Shown one piece after another: positions 23,893 to 32,827 of a stretch of 64,000 nt of DNA. The stretch covers positions 1,122,777-1,186,776 of the forward strand of contig NZ_CAIT01000006.1 in assembly GCF_000296815.2 (NCBI RefSeq), in the 5' to 3' direction. Below the pieces are notes generated by a model. It was not told the DNA's origin. It did no database searches and was given only the letters and a program-made list of their open reading frames with translations. Source of the DNA: Fibrisoma limi BUZ 3 (GTDB lineage: Bacteria; Bacteroidota; Bacteroidia; Cytophagales; Spirosomataceae). The first letter of the stretch is position 1, and each line of letters starts with the position of its first letter. The position numbers and the translations under genes were made by a program.

Positions 23893-24052
23893 CGGTCCGG
23901 CGACCCGGCGGTCCGGTGGTCCGGCACTCCGGTGGTCTGGCCTGCCCGTCAGCCTGCGGTATGACACGCTGTCCAGGTCCCATCCGGAAGGCGTTGCTCA
24001 AACCTCCTCGCTAATAACTGGTTGTACATCTTGAGACACTACCTGATTCCTG

Positions 24053-25639
24053 ATGAATACCCACCCAGTTTCCGTTTACAATCAAGTTCCGGCCATGCTG
24101 CCGCCCGATCAGTTGTTCGGTCCGTTGTTCCACGACGTTCAGATGCAGCATGTATTTCCGGATTCGATCACCTTTGCCGACACCTACCCGCGCCAGTCGC
24201 CGGAGCGTATCCTGAGTCAGTACGAAGTTGAGCAGGGCAGTGACGAATTTCGGCTATACGAATTTGTGCAGTCGCACTTTATCGTACCGGCTCCCGTACT
24301 GGTCGATTATGTCAGCGACCAGACCTTACCGACGGCCGACCACCTGCATCAGCTCTGGGACAAGCTTACTTACCAATCGCAGCCCAACTGTTCGCTGCTT
24401 CCGGTCCCCAAGCCGTACGTTGTGCCGGGCGGACGTTTTCGGGGCATGTATTACTGGGACAGCTACTTTACCATGCTCGGTTTGAAGGTGTCTGGTCAAA
24501 ATGACCTAATCCGCCACATGGTTGATAACTGTGCGTACATGATTGATACGTATGGTCACGTACCGAATGCCAATCGGAGCTACTACATCACCCGGTCGCA
24601 GCCGCCGTTTTTCGCGTACATGGTCAGACTTCTGGCCGACATCGACGGCCCCGAAATACTCACCCATTTCCTGCCGTTTTTGCAGAAAGAATATAATTTC
24701 TGGGTCGACGGTTATTTCCGGCTCGGCAAAGCGGAATCGTCATTCAGGCGGGTCATCTGCTTGCCCAATGGGGTCATTCTTAATCGCTACTGGGACGATA
24801 CGCCCGCTCCCCGGCCCGAATCCTATCGCGAAGACGTAGAGCTGGCCCAGGAAGCCTTTGAACTGGGAATAGACCCTTCTGTGCTTTACCGACACATACG
24901 GGCGGCCTGCGAAACAGGCTGGGATTTTAGCTGTCGGTGGTTTGCGGATGAACAGCGGTTAGTAACCATCCGAACAACCGAAATCGTACCGGTTGACCTG
25001 AACTGTCTCCTCTATTACCTTGAACGCACCCTGGCCCTGGCGTACCGGCAAAGCAAGTTTACGGAAGCTGCCGAACGCTTCGATGCGATAGCCGCTAACC
25101 GATGCCAGACAATTCTGACCCATTTCTGGAACGAAGAAGCTGGCTTTTTCATGGACTACGACAGCGTGCGGAATCAGCATACGCCGGTTTGGTCGTTGGC
25201 GGGTCTGTTTCCGTTGTACGTTGGCATTGCCACCCCTGAACAGGCCGAACGTGTCCACGAACACGTAAAAACAAAGTTCCTGCAGGCCGGTGGGGTTGTC
25301 TCAACCCTCCACACCAGTGGCCAGCAGTGGGACGCACCGAATGGCTGGGCTCCGCTTCAATGGGTTACGTATCAGGCGCTCATTCGCTACGGGTTCGTGG
25401 ATACGGCCGCCAAACTTCGGGAACGATGGCTCACCCTCAATGATACCGTGTTCCGCAACACGGGCAAAATGATGGAGAAGTACAATGTTATCAACACAAA
25501 CCTGCCTGCGGGTGGTGGCGAGTACCCGAACCAGGATGGCTTTGGCTGGACGAACGGTATTTATCTGTCTCTCCAGACAAACGACGGTACGCTGGTCGAC
25601 TGGGAAACGGTCCTGGCCGAACAATCACTGACGCAGTGA
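24053..25639 (+). CDS. treF: Trehalase (GH37)
   Basis: 528 residues. Both trehalase signatures are present: PGGRFRGMYYWDSYF at about 125-139 (consensus PGGRFxExYxWDxY) and QWDAPNGWAPLQW near residue 424. A GGGEYPNQDGFGWTNGI segment near the C-terminus matches the family substrate-binding loop (GGGGEYxxQxGFGWTNG). The enzyme splits trehalose into two glucose. No signal peptide is seen (MNTHPVSVYNQVPAMLPPDQ), which points to the cytoplasmic type, hence the symbol; a periplasmic form cannot be fully excluded. The Crp-type regulator follows 31 bp after the stop and may be co-transcribed. Confidence 0.95.
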   Translation: MNTHPVSVYNQVPAMLPPDQLFGPLFHDVQMQHVFPDSITFADTYPRQSPERILSQYEVEQGSDEFRLYEFVQSHFIVPAPVLVDYVSDQTLPTADHLHQLWDKLTYQSQPNCSLLPVPKPYVVPGGRFRGMYYWDSYFTMLGLKVSGQNDLIRHMVDNCAYMIDTYGHVPNANRSYYITRSQPPFFAYMVRLLADIDGPEILTHFLPFLQKEYNFWVDGYFRLGKAESSFRRVICLPNGVILNRYWDDTPAPRPESYREDVELAQEAFELGIDPSVLYRHIRAACETGWDFSCRWFADEQRLVTIRTTEIVPVDLNCLLYYLERTLALAYRQSKFTEAAERFDAIAANRCQTILTHFWNEEAGFFMDYDSVRNQHTPVWSLAGLFPLYVGIATPEQAERVHEHVKTKFLQAGGVVSTLHTSGQQWDAPNGWAPLQWVTYQALIRYGFVDTAAKLRERWLTLNDTVFRNTGKMMEKYNVINTNLPAGGGEYPNQDGFGWTNGIYLSLQTNDGTLVDWETVLAEQSLTQ

Positions 25640-25670
25640 CCACGAGGCTGATCATTCATGTCGAATCGGG

Positions 25671-26252
25671 ATGGACACCCTACACTTTAAAAACTTCATT
25701 AACCGACGCATAGTCCTCACGGACACCGAATGGGCACTGGTTGAGCGTTGTTTCACCCCCCGGCTGCTGAAAGAAGGCGAACTGCTGCTCGAAGAAGGGC
25801 GTATCTGTACCCATCTATACTACGTAGACCAGGGCCTGCTGCGCTTTTTCGTCTGGAAAGAGGGGGTGGACAAAACCAAGTTTTTCACCTTCGACGACTA
25901 CCTGTTTACGTCGCAATACAGCTTCTCGACCCGCAAACCGGCAACGGAAAACATTCAGGCCATCGAGGATTGTACGCTGCTTCAGGTGACCTACAGCGAC
26001 CTGCAAACGCTATACGAACAGATACCCAACTGGCGAAAATTCATCCAGTCGGTGATTCAGGAAGTGAGCCACTTTACGGAGGAGATCCTGACCGAGCTCC
26101 AAACCGAAACGGCCGAAAATCGGTATCGGCGTATGCTTACGGAAGAGCCGGCCATGATTCAGCGCATACCGCTCAAATACCTGGCTTCGTACCTGGGCAT
26201 CGCCCCGCAGTCGCTGAGCCGGATTCGGAAAAATATAACGAACTTAACATAG
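25671..26252 (+). CDS. Crp/Fnr-family regulator (cyclic-nucleotide-binding fold)
   Basis: 193 residues. An N-terminal beta-roll (LLKEGELLLEEGRICTHLYYVDQGLLRFF, then KFFTFDDYLFTSQYSF) is followed by the long dimer helix and a short C-terminal helix-turn-helix (RIPLKYLASYLGIAPQSLSRIRK). This matches the Bacteroidota group of Crp/Fnr-like proteins in which the cAMP-contact residues are not conserved, so the ligand is unknown. It sits between trehalase and the SRPBCC gene, all in the same direction, with short gaps. Confidence 0.9.
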   Translation: MDTLHFKNFINRRIVLTDTEWALVERCFTPRLLKEGELLLEEGRICTHLYYVDQGLLRFFVWKEGVDKTKFFTFDDYLFTSQYSFSTRKPATENIQAIEDCTLLQVTYSDLQTLYEQIPNWRKFIQSVIQEVSHFTEEILTELQTETAENRYRRMLTEEPAMIQRIPLKYLASYLGIAPQSLSRIRKNITNLT

Positions 26253-26310
26253 GTGAAGTAGCCGCCGTTTCGTGGTCCCGAACTTTGTGGTACACAATTC
26301 AGACAGACCC

Positions 26311-26793
26311 ATGAACCGTATGCTTACCATTACGTTTCTTGCCGCGGCCATGACCGCTCAGGCCCAGCAAAGCAATACGCATTTCAGCAACACCCTCGAA
26401 ACCACCGCTTCTGCCGAACGGATCTGGCAGATCTGGACCGACGTACCGAACTGGAAGGAATGGGACAGTGGCTTACAATCGGCGGAACTACGGGGACCGT
26501 TTCAAGTCGGAACGAAAGGGGTGCTGATCCCGGACAAAGGCCCCCGATCGACGTTCGTTATTGATTCGATCGTACCGAACGAGTCGTACACCTTCCGAAC
26601 GAAGCTTCCGCTCGGCTCGCTGTACGTCAGGCGTTACCTAACCAGCGACGCCGGTAAAACGCGGTTTACGCATGAGGTCTGGTTTACGGGCCTGACCAAA
26701 AGGTTGTTTGCCAAAGCCCTGGGCAGAAACTACCGGGCCATGCTACCTGACGTGATGAAGAAGATTAACGCCATTGCTCTTAATAATGAGTGA
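26311..26793 (+). CDS. Exported SRPBCC-family protein
   Basis: 160 residues from the ATG at 26311, preferred over an upstream frame start because MNRMLTITFLAAAMTAQAQQ is a signal peptide. The domain begins HFSNTLETTASAERIWQIWTDVPNWKEWDSGLQSAEL, the usual START/Bet-v1-like opening (A.er.W....D...W..W), and ends in LGRNYRAMLPDVMKKINAIA, the C-terminal helix over the hydrophobic cavity. These proteins bind hydrophobic small molecules. The stop codon lies inside the left arm of the structured repeat at 26788-26980. Confidence 0.88.
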   Translation: MNRMLTITFLAAAMTAQAQQSNTHFSNTLETTASAERIWQIWTDVPNWKEWDSGLQSAELRGPFQVGTKGVLIPDKGPRSTFVIDSIVPNESYTFRTKLPLGSLYVRRYLTSDAGKTRFTHEVWFTGLTKRLFAKALGRNYRAMLPDVMKKINAIALNNE

Positions 26794-26980
26794 AAGAGTG
26801 AATGAGTGAAAGAGCGAAGTACACGCCAAGGTACTGACCTCAAACTAACGTTTACGATCATCTTTATTCAGCAAGTTACTTGCATCACTGCCCGGCGGCC
26901 CGATCTACACAAATTCACTCTTTCACTCATTCGCTCTTTACCTCTTTCGCTCTTTACCTCTTTCGCTCTTTCACTCATTC
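26788..26980 (+). repeat. Structured intergenic repeat with conserved core, copy 1
   Basis: The left arm (from 26788, words like GAGTGAAAGAGTGAATGAG) overlaps the SRPBCC stop codon, and the right arm (about 26913-26980) is its simple-word complement (TTCACTCTTTCACTCATTCG and further CTCTTTCGC copies). Between them is a core of about 75 nt (26830-26903) that also occurs at 33654-33727 on the minus strand; shared blocks include CAAACT, TTTACGATCA, ATCACTGCCCG and CGGCCCGA. The core is read in the same direction as the flanking genes in both places. Confidence 0.8.
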
Positions 26981-26997
26981 CCCTTCCCCTCCCCCCT

Positions 26998-27855
26998 ATG
27001 CACTCCATTCATACCGCCACCCTCGACGGCGTCAGGATTCATGCCGTTAACTGTGGCTTCGTGAAGGTCAAGCGATCGCACCGCAGTCCGAGTATGGGAG
27101 CGCCCATTATTCTGCTCGATCCATTCTGGACGGAGTGGCTGCCTATCTGGGTGTGGGTGATCGAGCATCCGGAAGGCGTTATCGTGATCGACACCGGCGA
27201 AAATCAACGCGTAACCAACTCCGGTTATTTCGACTGCGGGGGTGCCGACGGCTGGGTGACTAAACACATTCTTCGCTTCAGGGTTCAGGAGCAACTGGAG
27301 ATCGGCTATCAGTTAAAAACGCTGGGCATCCACCCCGAAGCTGTACGCTGGGTGGTCCTGACGCACCTGCACATTGATCATACCGACGGCCTCAAATTCT
27401 TTCCCAAAGCCAACATTCTGGTGTCGCGGAAAGAATATGAGCAACCCTACGGCTCGGTTCCCTGTACGTTTCCCCGTTGGTTCAACCCGCGCAAGATTGA
27501 CTTTTCGCAATCCAATAAGCACTTCGACGGGGCGTATCCGCTGACTTCCGATGGCCGGGTGATTATCGTTCCAACACATGGCCACTCGCACGGTCACCAG
27601 TCGGTTATTTTCCGCGGCTCTACCGTCGATTTTTTCTTTGCGGGCGATACGACGTTTACCGAACAGCAACTCCTCGACCGTCAGGTAGCGGGCATCTGCG
27701 TCGATAAAGCAGCCGCCCGACGAACTCTAGACGCGATACGTTCGTACTGCCAGGAGCGGCCCACCGTCTATCTACCGACCCACGACGCCCGGTCTGCCGA
27801 ACGGCTCAGAAACAGGCAGGTCGTTCCCGCTCATTTCACAACCACGCTCCGGTAG
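26998..27855 (+). CDS. Metallo-beta-lactamase-fold hydrolase (lactonase-like)
   Basis: 285 residues from the ATG at 26998; the frame is open further upstream only through the repeat element. The metal motif HLHIDHTDG (HxHxDH) follows the strand VRWVVLT, with VIDTGEN earlier (GVIVIDTG), a later His in PTHGHSHGHQS, and Asp in FFAGDTTF. The arrangement matches N-acyl homoserine lactonase-type members, with substrate not assured. The last 25 bp overlap the end of the convergent DUF4249 gene. The unusual long spacer upstream (structured repeat) separates it from the SRPBCC gene. Confidence 0.88.
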   Translation: MHSIHTATLDGVRIHAVNCGFVKVKRSHRSPSMGAPIILLDPFWTEWLPIWVWVIEHPEGVIVIDTGENQRVTNSGYFDCGGADGWVTKHILRFRVQEQLEIGYQLKTLGIHPEAVRWVVLTHLHIDHTDGLKFFPKANILVSRKEYEQPYGSVPCTFPRWFNPRKIDFSQSNKHFDGAYPLTSDGRVIIVPTHGHSHGHQSVIFRGSTVDFFFAGDTTFTEQQLLDRQVAGICVDKAAARRTLDAIRSYCQERPTVYLPTHDARSAERLRNRQVVPAHFTTTLR

Positions 27856-28637
27856 TCATACGTCAGCGTTGCGAATATGCCCAAGCCACCTCTAATGTTG
27901 CTGATCACCTCACCGGATGCGGCAAACGGGTTGACATTAGCCTGTCGGGCACTCTGCACCGTAGTCAGGAATTTGTAGTAATCCTCCGTGCAGTGATACA
28001 GCGTCGCGTGGATGGTATCTCCCGGCTTGAAGGTGTAACCGGAGCCCCAGTTAATTTCTTCACCGTTTGAGAAGGCATCGTCGAGCAATGCATCCAGCGA
28101 CAGCGTATCTACGCGAATATTCCGGGTCAGTGTCAGGCGGTAGTAGTTCTTCTGCTGCGGGTTATCGTCAAACTTGGTCAGGCCGTAGGCTTCGCCTTTG
28201 TTGTTGAATTCAGGCGTAATGCTCTTGATGGCGACGGGCTTGATAAACCGCGTCGTGGCCGTCAGCGTACGCCCCCGCTTATCCGTGACCGTCAGGGTGT
28301 ACGGCGATTCGTAGCTGGCCTTGATACGCCTGGGGCTGCTGTAATTGTAGGACTTTCCGGTAGCGCGGTCCACAAACGGTACGTTCGGAATGGTATCGTT
28401 CTGCCCCTGATGCGACAGCACGACGGTCGCCCCATCGACCAGGGGCAGGCTGGCTACGTCCAGATACCCCCGGCTTTCGAGCAACGTCAGGCGCACCGGC
28501 TGGCCATCTTCGAGGTAACATTCCACGACGAGTTTAGGCTCGTAGGGTGGCAGATCAACGTCAATATCCTGCTGGCAGGCCGCTAATCCCAGGCCTGCCA
28601 AGACGGCAAGTATGTACGTTTGTTTTATTCGTTTCAT
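27831..28637 (-). CDS. DUF4249-family lipoprotein
   Basis: 268 residues from the ATG at 28637, chosen for the lipoprotein signal MKRIKQTYILAVLAGLGLAACQQDID (lipobox LAAC). The rest is a DUF4249 domain: LVVECYLEDGQPVRLTLLES is the family opening, with beta-sandwich-like segments ANYESPYTLTVTD-type (here SYESPYTLTVTDKRGRTLTA) and a C-terminal VNPFAASGEVISNIRGGLGIFA. DUF4249 lipoproteins are routinely encoded next to TonB-dependent receptors in Bacteroidota and are thought to cap them on the outside. Here the receptor gene ends 13 bp upstream, and the 3' ends of this gene and the hydrolase overlap by 25 bp. Confidence 0.93.
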   Translation of the reverse strand: MKRIKQTYILAVLAGLGLAACQQDIDVDLPPYEPKLVVECYLEDGQPVRLTLLESRGYLDVASLPLVDGATVVLSHQGQNDTIPNVPFVDRATGKSYNYSSPRRIKASYESPYTLTVTDKRGRTLTATTRFIKPVAIKSITPEFNNKGEAYGLTKFDDNPQQKNYYRLTLTRNIRVDTLSLDALLDDAFSNGEEINWGSGYTFKPGDTIHATLYHCTEDYYKFLTTVQSARQANVNPFAASGEVISNIRGGLGIFATLTYDYRSVVVK

Positions 28638-28650
28638 GATTGTGGTCGTG

Positions 28651-30960
28651 TTAAAACCGGAAATTGTAGGTAACGGAAGGCAAAAGCGGGAACAACGTAA
28701 TGGCACGCGCCCGAAACCGGCCGGTAGGCTCGCCCTCGGCGTTTTCTTCAGCCTGATACGTGATCAGGTACGGATTCAGGCGGTTGTAGGCGTTCGTTAC
28801 GTTAACCGTGATGTCAGTCTCACCCCGTCTCGGACGAAACTTATACACGAAACCCAGATCCAGACGATGATAAGACGGCATGCGGAAGTTGTTGCGGCTC
28901 GGAAACTCGGGTACCACCTGATCAGTCGGGTTCTCGACGCGCACGTACGGATTGTCCATCGACACGTAGCGGCCCGTGGCCAGCGATACGGCATTGCCCG
29001 TATTGTAGACCCACGTAGCCGACAGCGTTAAGCGAGGCCGTAGCTGATACATCGCTACCACAGAAATATCGTGCCGACGATCATACCGCGGGAAGAAGCG
29101 TTTCCCGCCGTCGATGTCCTTGAATTCCCGCCAGGTCCAGGCCAGCGTGTAGCCGACCCAGCCGCGGAGCCGCCCTGCCGTTTTTTCCAGGTAAATTTCA
29201 TTGCCGTAGGCGCTGCCGTTGCCGAACACAAACTCGTTCTCCAGCCGGTCGTTGGCAAAGAGCTGCGCGCCCGTTCTGAAGTCGACAACCTGACGCAGCC
29301 GTTTGTAGTACACCTCGTTGGTCAGCAGGAACGTGTTGCCAATGTTCCAGGTCAGGGCCGCGGCCAGTTGGTCGCTGTATTCGGGCTTGATCTTCGCGGT
29401 CGATGGGTACCAGATGTCGGTTGGCAGAGCCGCTCCCGAACTGACGACCAGGTGACGATACTGCACCATCCGGGCGTAGCTGGCCTTGAGCGATACCGAC
29501 GGACTGAAGGCATAGCGGGCCGAGATACGGGGTTCAGGCGCATTATAGCCCGCGCTGTCCTGCCGAAAACCTGACCAGCGTAAACCGGCGCTGAGCTTCA
29601 GCTTCGGTGTTACGTCCCAGTCGTCGCTGACGAACAGGCCCCCTTCCCAGACCCGCGGCTTTTCGCCCGTATCAATGTTTTCTTCCGGTTTGGCGCTCGA
29701 AATATTCACCCGCGAGATCGAGAACCGGCTTCGGGTCAACTCCCCGCCGAACGTGACCGTATGCCGGGGATTCGGTTGCCACGATACGCGCTCTTTCAAC
29801 ACAAAATCCTCGATGCCCGACCCAATATTAAACGTGAATCGGTCAAAGGTGGACACTAAGCGGTAATCATATTGGGCGTAATGACCGGACGTATGGCTAT
29901 TCCAGCGCGCATCCTTCGACGTTTGATGCCAGTGCAACGACACGGCCGTGTTGCCCCAGTCGAACGTACTGCGGAACACATCAGAGGGCAGATGGAACCG
30001 ATCGCGGCCCGTGTAGGCACTCAGAAAAAGTCGGCTCCGGTCATTGATGGTATAATCAATACGTCCGTTCAGGTCGTAGAAGTAATACCGGGGGATCGGG
30101 TTTGTATTGGGCCGGTCGCCGTTGCGTCGGTTGATGGCTTCGGTGAACACATCGGCATAGGTCCGTCGACCCGCTACATTGAATTTGATTTTGTTGCCAA
30201 TAGGCCCGGTCAGGTTTAATCGGGATGCAATCAGACCGATTCCGCCCCCCACGTGAAAACTACTGTCTCTGGGTGTCAGCGACGTAACGTCAACCACCGA
30301 CGACAGCCGACCACTGTACTCGGCCGGGAAGCCAGCTTTGTACAGCGCTACGTTTTTGACCGCATCAATGTTGAACGTACTGAAGAAGCCGAACATGTGG
30401 CTGGGATTGTACACCGTCGTGCCGTCGTATTGAAACAGGTTCTGGTCGGTGCTGCCCCCCCGGACACTGATGCCGCTCGTTCCCTCGCCCGTCGATTTAA
30501 CGCCCGGCTTCAGTTGCAGCACTTTGATCAGGTCCACTTCGCCAAACACGACGGGCAGCGACAAGGCCGTTTTGCGATCCACTACGTCCACGCTCGTCTG
30601 CGTCGACATCACCTTGTCCTGGTTGCTCTGTCCCGTTACCACCACCTCACTGAGCTGATTGTCGGCCGCTTTCAGCCGGACATTGATGACTTCGTTGCGG
30701 CTTAGATTCACCGTAATACGCTGCGCTACGTAGCCCAGATACGAGATGCGTAACGTTTGTTTACCGGCCGCTACCGATAAAGCGAAGCGGCCGTCGCTAT
30801 CCGTTCGGGCACCGCTGCCGGCTCGTTCCAGCACCGTAATGGTTGCACCTGCAAGGCCCACTCCGGAAGCCGCATCGCTTACCTGTCCGGTGACCGTCAG
30901 GTAGGACTGGGCCTGGGCGGCACTACTCAGTAGAAGAAAGAAAAGAAGGCAAATTTTCAT
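28651..30960 (-). CDS. TonB-dependent receptor with carboxypeptidase-like N-terminal domain
   Basis: 769 residues from the ATG at 30960, which begins a signal peptide (MKICLLFFLLLSSAAQAQ). Next comes a CarboxypepD_reg-like domain (VTGQVSDAASGVGLAGATITV, about 25-105), then a plug domain (QTSVDVVDRKTALSLPVVFGEVDLIKVLQLKPGV, GISVRGGSTDQNLFQYDG) and a 22-strand barrel ending in LLPSVTYNFRF with the terminal aromatic residue. It is an outer-membrane transporter energised by TonB. Unlike SusC it is paired with DUF4249 rather than SusD. Its substrate is not readable; the upstream di-heme peroxidase gene hints at a metal or redox context. Confidence 0.95.
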   Translation of the reverse strand: MKICLLFFLLLSSAAQAQSYLTVTGQVSDAASGVGLAGATITVLERAGSGARTDSDGRFALSVAAGKQTLRISYLGYVAQRITVNLSRNEVINVRLKAADNQLSEVVVTGQSNQDKVMSTQTSVDVVDRKTALSLPVVFGEVDLIKVLQLKPGVKSTGEGTSGISVRGGSTDQNLFQYDGTTVYNPSHMFGFFSTFNIDAVKNVALYKAGFPAEYSGRLSSVVDVTSLTPRDSSFHVGGGIGLIASRLNLTGPIGNKIKFNVAGRRTYADVFTEAINRRNGDRPNTNPIPRYYFYDLNGRIDYTINDRSRLFLSAYTGRDRFHLPSDVFRSTFDWGNTAVSLHWHQTSKDARWNSHTSGHYAQYDYRLVSTFDRFTFNIGSGIEDFVLKERVSWQPNPRHTVTFGGELTRSRFSISRVNISSAKPEENIDTGEKPRVWEGGLFVSDDWDVTPKLKLSAGLRWSGFRQDSAGYNAPEPRISARYAFSPSVSLKASYARMVQYRHLVVSSGAALPTDIWYPSTAKIKPEYSDQLAAALTWNIGNTFLLTNEVYYKRLRQVVDFRTGAQLFANDRLENEFVFGNGSAYGNEIYLEKTAGRLRGWVGYTLAWTWREFKDIDGGKRFFPRYDRRHDISVVAMYQLRPRLTLSATWVYNTGNAVSLATGRYVSMDNPYVRVENPTDQVVPEFPSRNNFRMPSYHRLDLGFVYKFRPRRGETDITVNVTNAYNRLNPYLITYQAEENAEGEPTGRFRARAITLFPLLPSVTYNFRF

Positions 30961-31004
30961 GGTGTTGATTGGTTCGTATCGTCTTGATGGGCTTTCCAAA
31001 GCAG

Positions 31005-32165
31005 CTATTGAACCCTTCCGCCGACGGGTAACCCGCTTGGCACCTGACCTGGAATGGATTTGTCGAAGCTGTTATCCGTAAGGGCGTGCATGAATTCGAT
31101 CAGATCGTTGCTGAGGGTTACCCGAGGACGTAGCAGCGAATCGAGCTGACTGACCGATACGTTTGCGTTCAGTTGTTCGCCGTCCCGGACGCGGTCGTAG
31201 AATGTCAGTACGTCGGCAAGGGATTGCTGTTTTCCATTGTGCATGTAGGGTGCCGTCAGGGCGATGTTTCGCAGCGTTGGGGTCCGGAAGGCGTATGTGT
31301 TGTCTTTGCCCTTGTCGGAGAAGCCCAGTTTTTCGTTGTCGGCAACCCCCAGTACGTGCGCTTTGTAGTCGCTGAACATGGGTCCGCTGTGGCAGGTGTT
31401 GCAGCCGTTCTGGATAAACAGCACCATGCCCCGTTTCTGCGCTTCGGTCATGGCCGAGGCATCCCCGCGCCGGTAGCGATCGAACGGGGCGTTGTTGGCA
31501 ACCAGCGTCCGCTCGAATGCCGCGATGGCCTTCCCCAGGTTCTGGGCCGTGATGGCGTTATTCCCACCAAACACCGTCCTGAACGACTCGCGGTACGTCG
31601 CGATGGCACGTAGCCGGGCCAGCACACTATCAATGGCGTTTGCTTCGGTGAACACGTGGCCGCGCATTTCTTCAAAAGCCGCAATTGGCAGCAGCGACTG
31701 CGCTTCCAGCGACTGGGTCCGCAGGTCGTAGAACATAGGGGCCGTAGCGGGATTGTACTGTCCGTGGGCGTTCATGCCGTTGAAGGCGACGTTCAGCAGC
31801 GTGGGGGTATTGCGTTTAGTGAACGGGACCGCGCCGGGCGAGCGAAACCGGCGACTCTTGCCCAGGCCCTCACCGCCCACGCCAATCGGCAAATCCAGGC
31901 CATCGCCATAGCCGAAATCCGGGTGGTGGCAGGTCGCGCAGGACACGTCCTTGTCGCCCGACAGAATCGGATCATAAAACAGGGCCTTACCTAAAGCGAC
32001 CTTTTCGGGCGTACGTGGATTGTCGGCCGGATCAATCACCGCCTGGGGTAAGGCACCAATGGATTCGTCGGGATTCACCTCCAGGCCATTCGACTGGCAG
32101 GAATACACCGTCGTGCCAAACACAAGGATACTGGCGAATAAAGAGAAGGTTTTTAGCGTTGTCAT
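31005..32165 (-). CDS. Di-heme cytochrome c peroxidase (MauG/CcpA-like) lipoprotein
   Basis: 386 residues. Cys23 follows a lipobox-like VYS, so the protein is probably lipid-anchored outside the cytoplasm. Two haem c motifs are visible: CATCH at 76-80 and CNTCH at 255-259. Typical neighbouring segments are present (LGKALFYDPILSGDKDVSC, AFNGMNAHGQYNPA, NIALTAPYMHNGKQQSLADVLTFYD). The two-haem layout is that of bacterial peroxidases that reduce H2O2 or, as in MauG, modify proteins. It lies 9 bp after the small barrel gene and 44 bp before the TonB receptor, clearly in one operon. Confidence 0.93.
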   Translation of the reverse strand: MTTLKTFSLFASILVFGTTVYSCQSNGLEVNPDESIGALPQAVIDPADNPRTPEKVALGKALFYDPILSGDKDVSCATCHHPDFGYGDGLDLPIGVGGEGLGKSRRFRSPGAVPFTKRNTPTLLNVAFNGMNAHGQYNPATAPMFYDLRTQSLEAQSLLPIAAFEEMRGHVFTEANAIDSVLARLRAIATYRESFRTVFGGNNAITAQNLGKAIAAFERTLVANNAPFDRYRRGDASAMTEAQKRGMVLFIQNGCNTCHSGPMFSDYKAHVLGVADNEKLGFSDKGKDNTYAFRTPTLRNIALTAPYMHNGKQQSLADVLTFYDRVRDGEQLNANVSVSQLDSLLRPRVTLSNDLIEFMHALTDNSFDKSIPGQVPSGLPVGGRVQ

Positions 32166-32174
32166 GGCGTTGCT

Positions 32175-32705
32175 TCAAAGCGTGTAACCAAGGGATAAAG
32201 CGACGTTATCGCGTATGGAGAGTCGGCCATTTTCCGGCTTGAACAACACCCGGTTTTCGAGGCCAATGTGGTAGCGGGTTTTGATTCGCCAGCCGAGACC
32301 AACCGTCGCACTGGGCAGGATGTTGGTAAAGGTTTCGTCGATGACGTAGTCCGGGAAGCGAACCCGCATCCGCTCCCTCCAGTACTGAGCGCCAACCCCG
32401 AGCGACGCCGAGAATGCCCTGCCGACCTGATAGCGGTAGCCTACGTTTAAAAGGCCGATGTTGGCCGTGAAGGCCTCTTTTTCGAAAAAGCGCGTATAGC
32501 CGACCTGCGTAAAGAAGGCATTTTTTGTCGACCGAAGGGACATACTGACTTCCGCCCGCAAGCCGGCACCCAGGCCGTACAGATTCGATTTGGGTAGTTG
32601 CGCATTCAGAACACCGTCCGCCCAGATTGTGTAGCGAAGCGGCTGCTGAGCCAGTGCCGACTGGCTGGCGACTACAAGGAGGCATATAAATACGTGTTTT
32701 TTCAT
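32175..32705 (-). CDS. Outer-membrane beta-barrel protein
   Basis: 176 residues. The signal peptide MKKHVFICLLVVASQSALAQ is followed by alternating amphipathic strands (LYGLGAGLRAEVSMSL, FFTQVGYTRFF, LLNVGYRYQVGRAFSASLGVGAQYW, SATVGLGWRIKTRYHIGLEN) and a terminal ALSLGYTL. The protein should form a small barrel of about 8 strands of the OmpA/OmpW-like size class. Located between the response regulator (122 bp gap) and the peroxidase (9 bp gap), it is probably co-transcribed with the peroxidase, TonB receptor and DUF4249. Confidence 0.85.
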   Translation of the reverse strand: MKKHVFICLLVVASQSALAQQPLRYTIWADGVLNAQLPKSNLYGLGAGLRAEVSMSLRSTKNAFFTQVGYTRFFEKEAFTANIGLLNVGYRYQVGRAFSASLGVGAQYWRERMRVRFPDYVIDETFTNILPSATVGLGWRIKTRYHIGLENRVLFKPENGRLSIRDNVALSLGYTL

Positions 32706-32827
32706 GGGAGTGTTTCTATTTCTCCAGCGGACGATTTAGATCGCCCGCCAGCAAAGGACACGAGTAATCCCGGGCAGCGCGTTTTTGACGCCTGCAACTT
32801 CATTTCAGGAAATCAGTGGATGGGCTA

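Noticed and set aside
23893-23950. GC-rich block of GGTCCGG words after the HxlR remnant
   Set aside because: Looked like half of an inverted repeat, but no complementary arm was found nearby; kept only as a note in the HxlR entry.
26806-26997. N-terminal extension of the metallo-beta-lactamase-fold protein through the repeat
   Set aside because: The extension translates the simple-word arm (FTLSLIRSLPLSLFTS...), which is the repeat read as protein, not a real leader.
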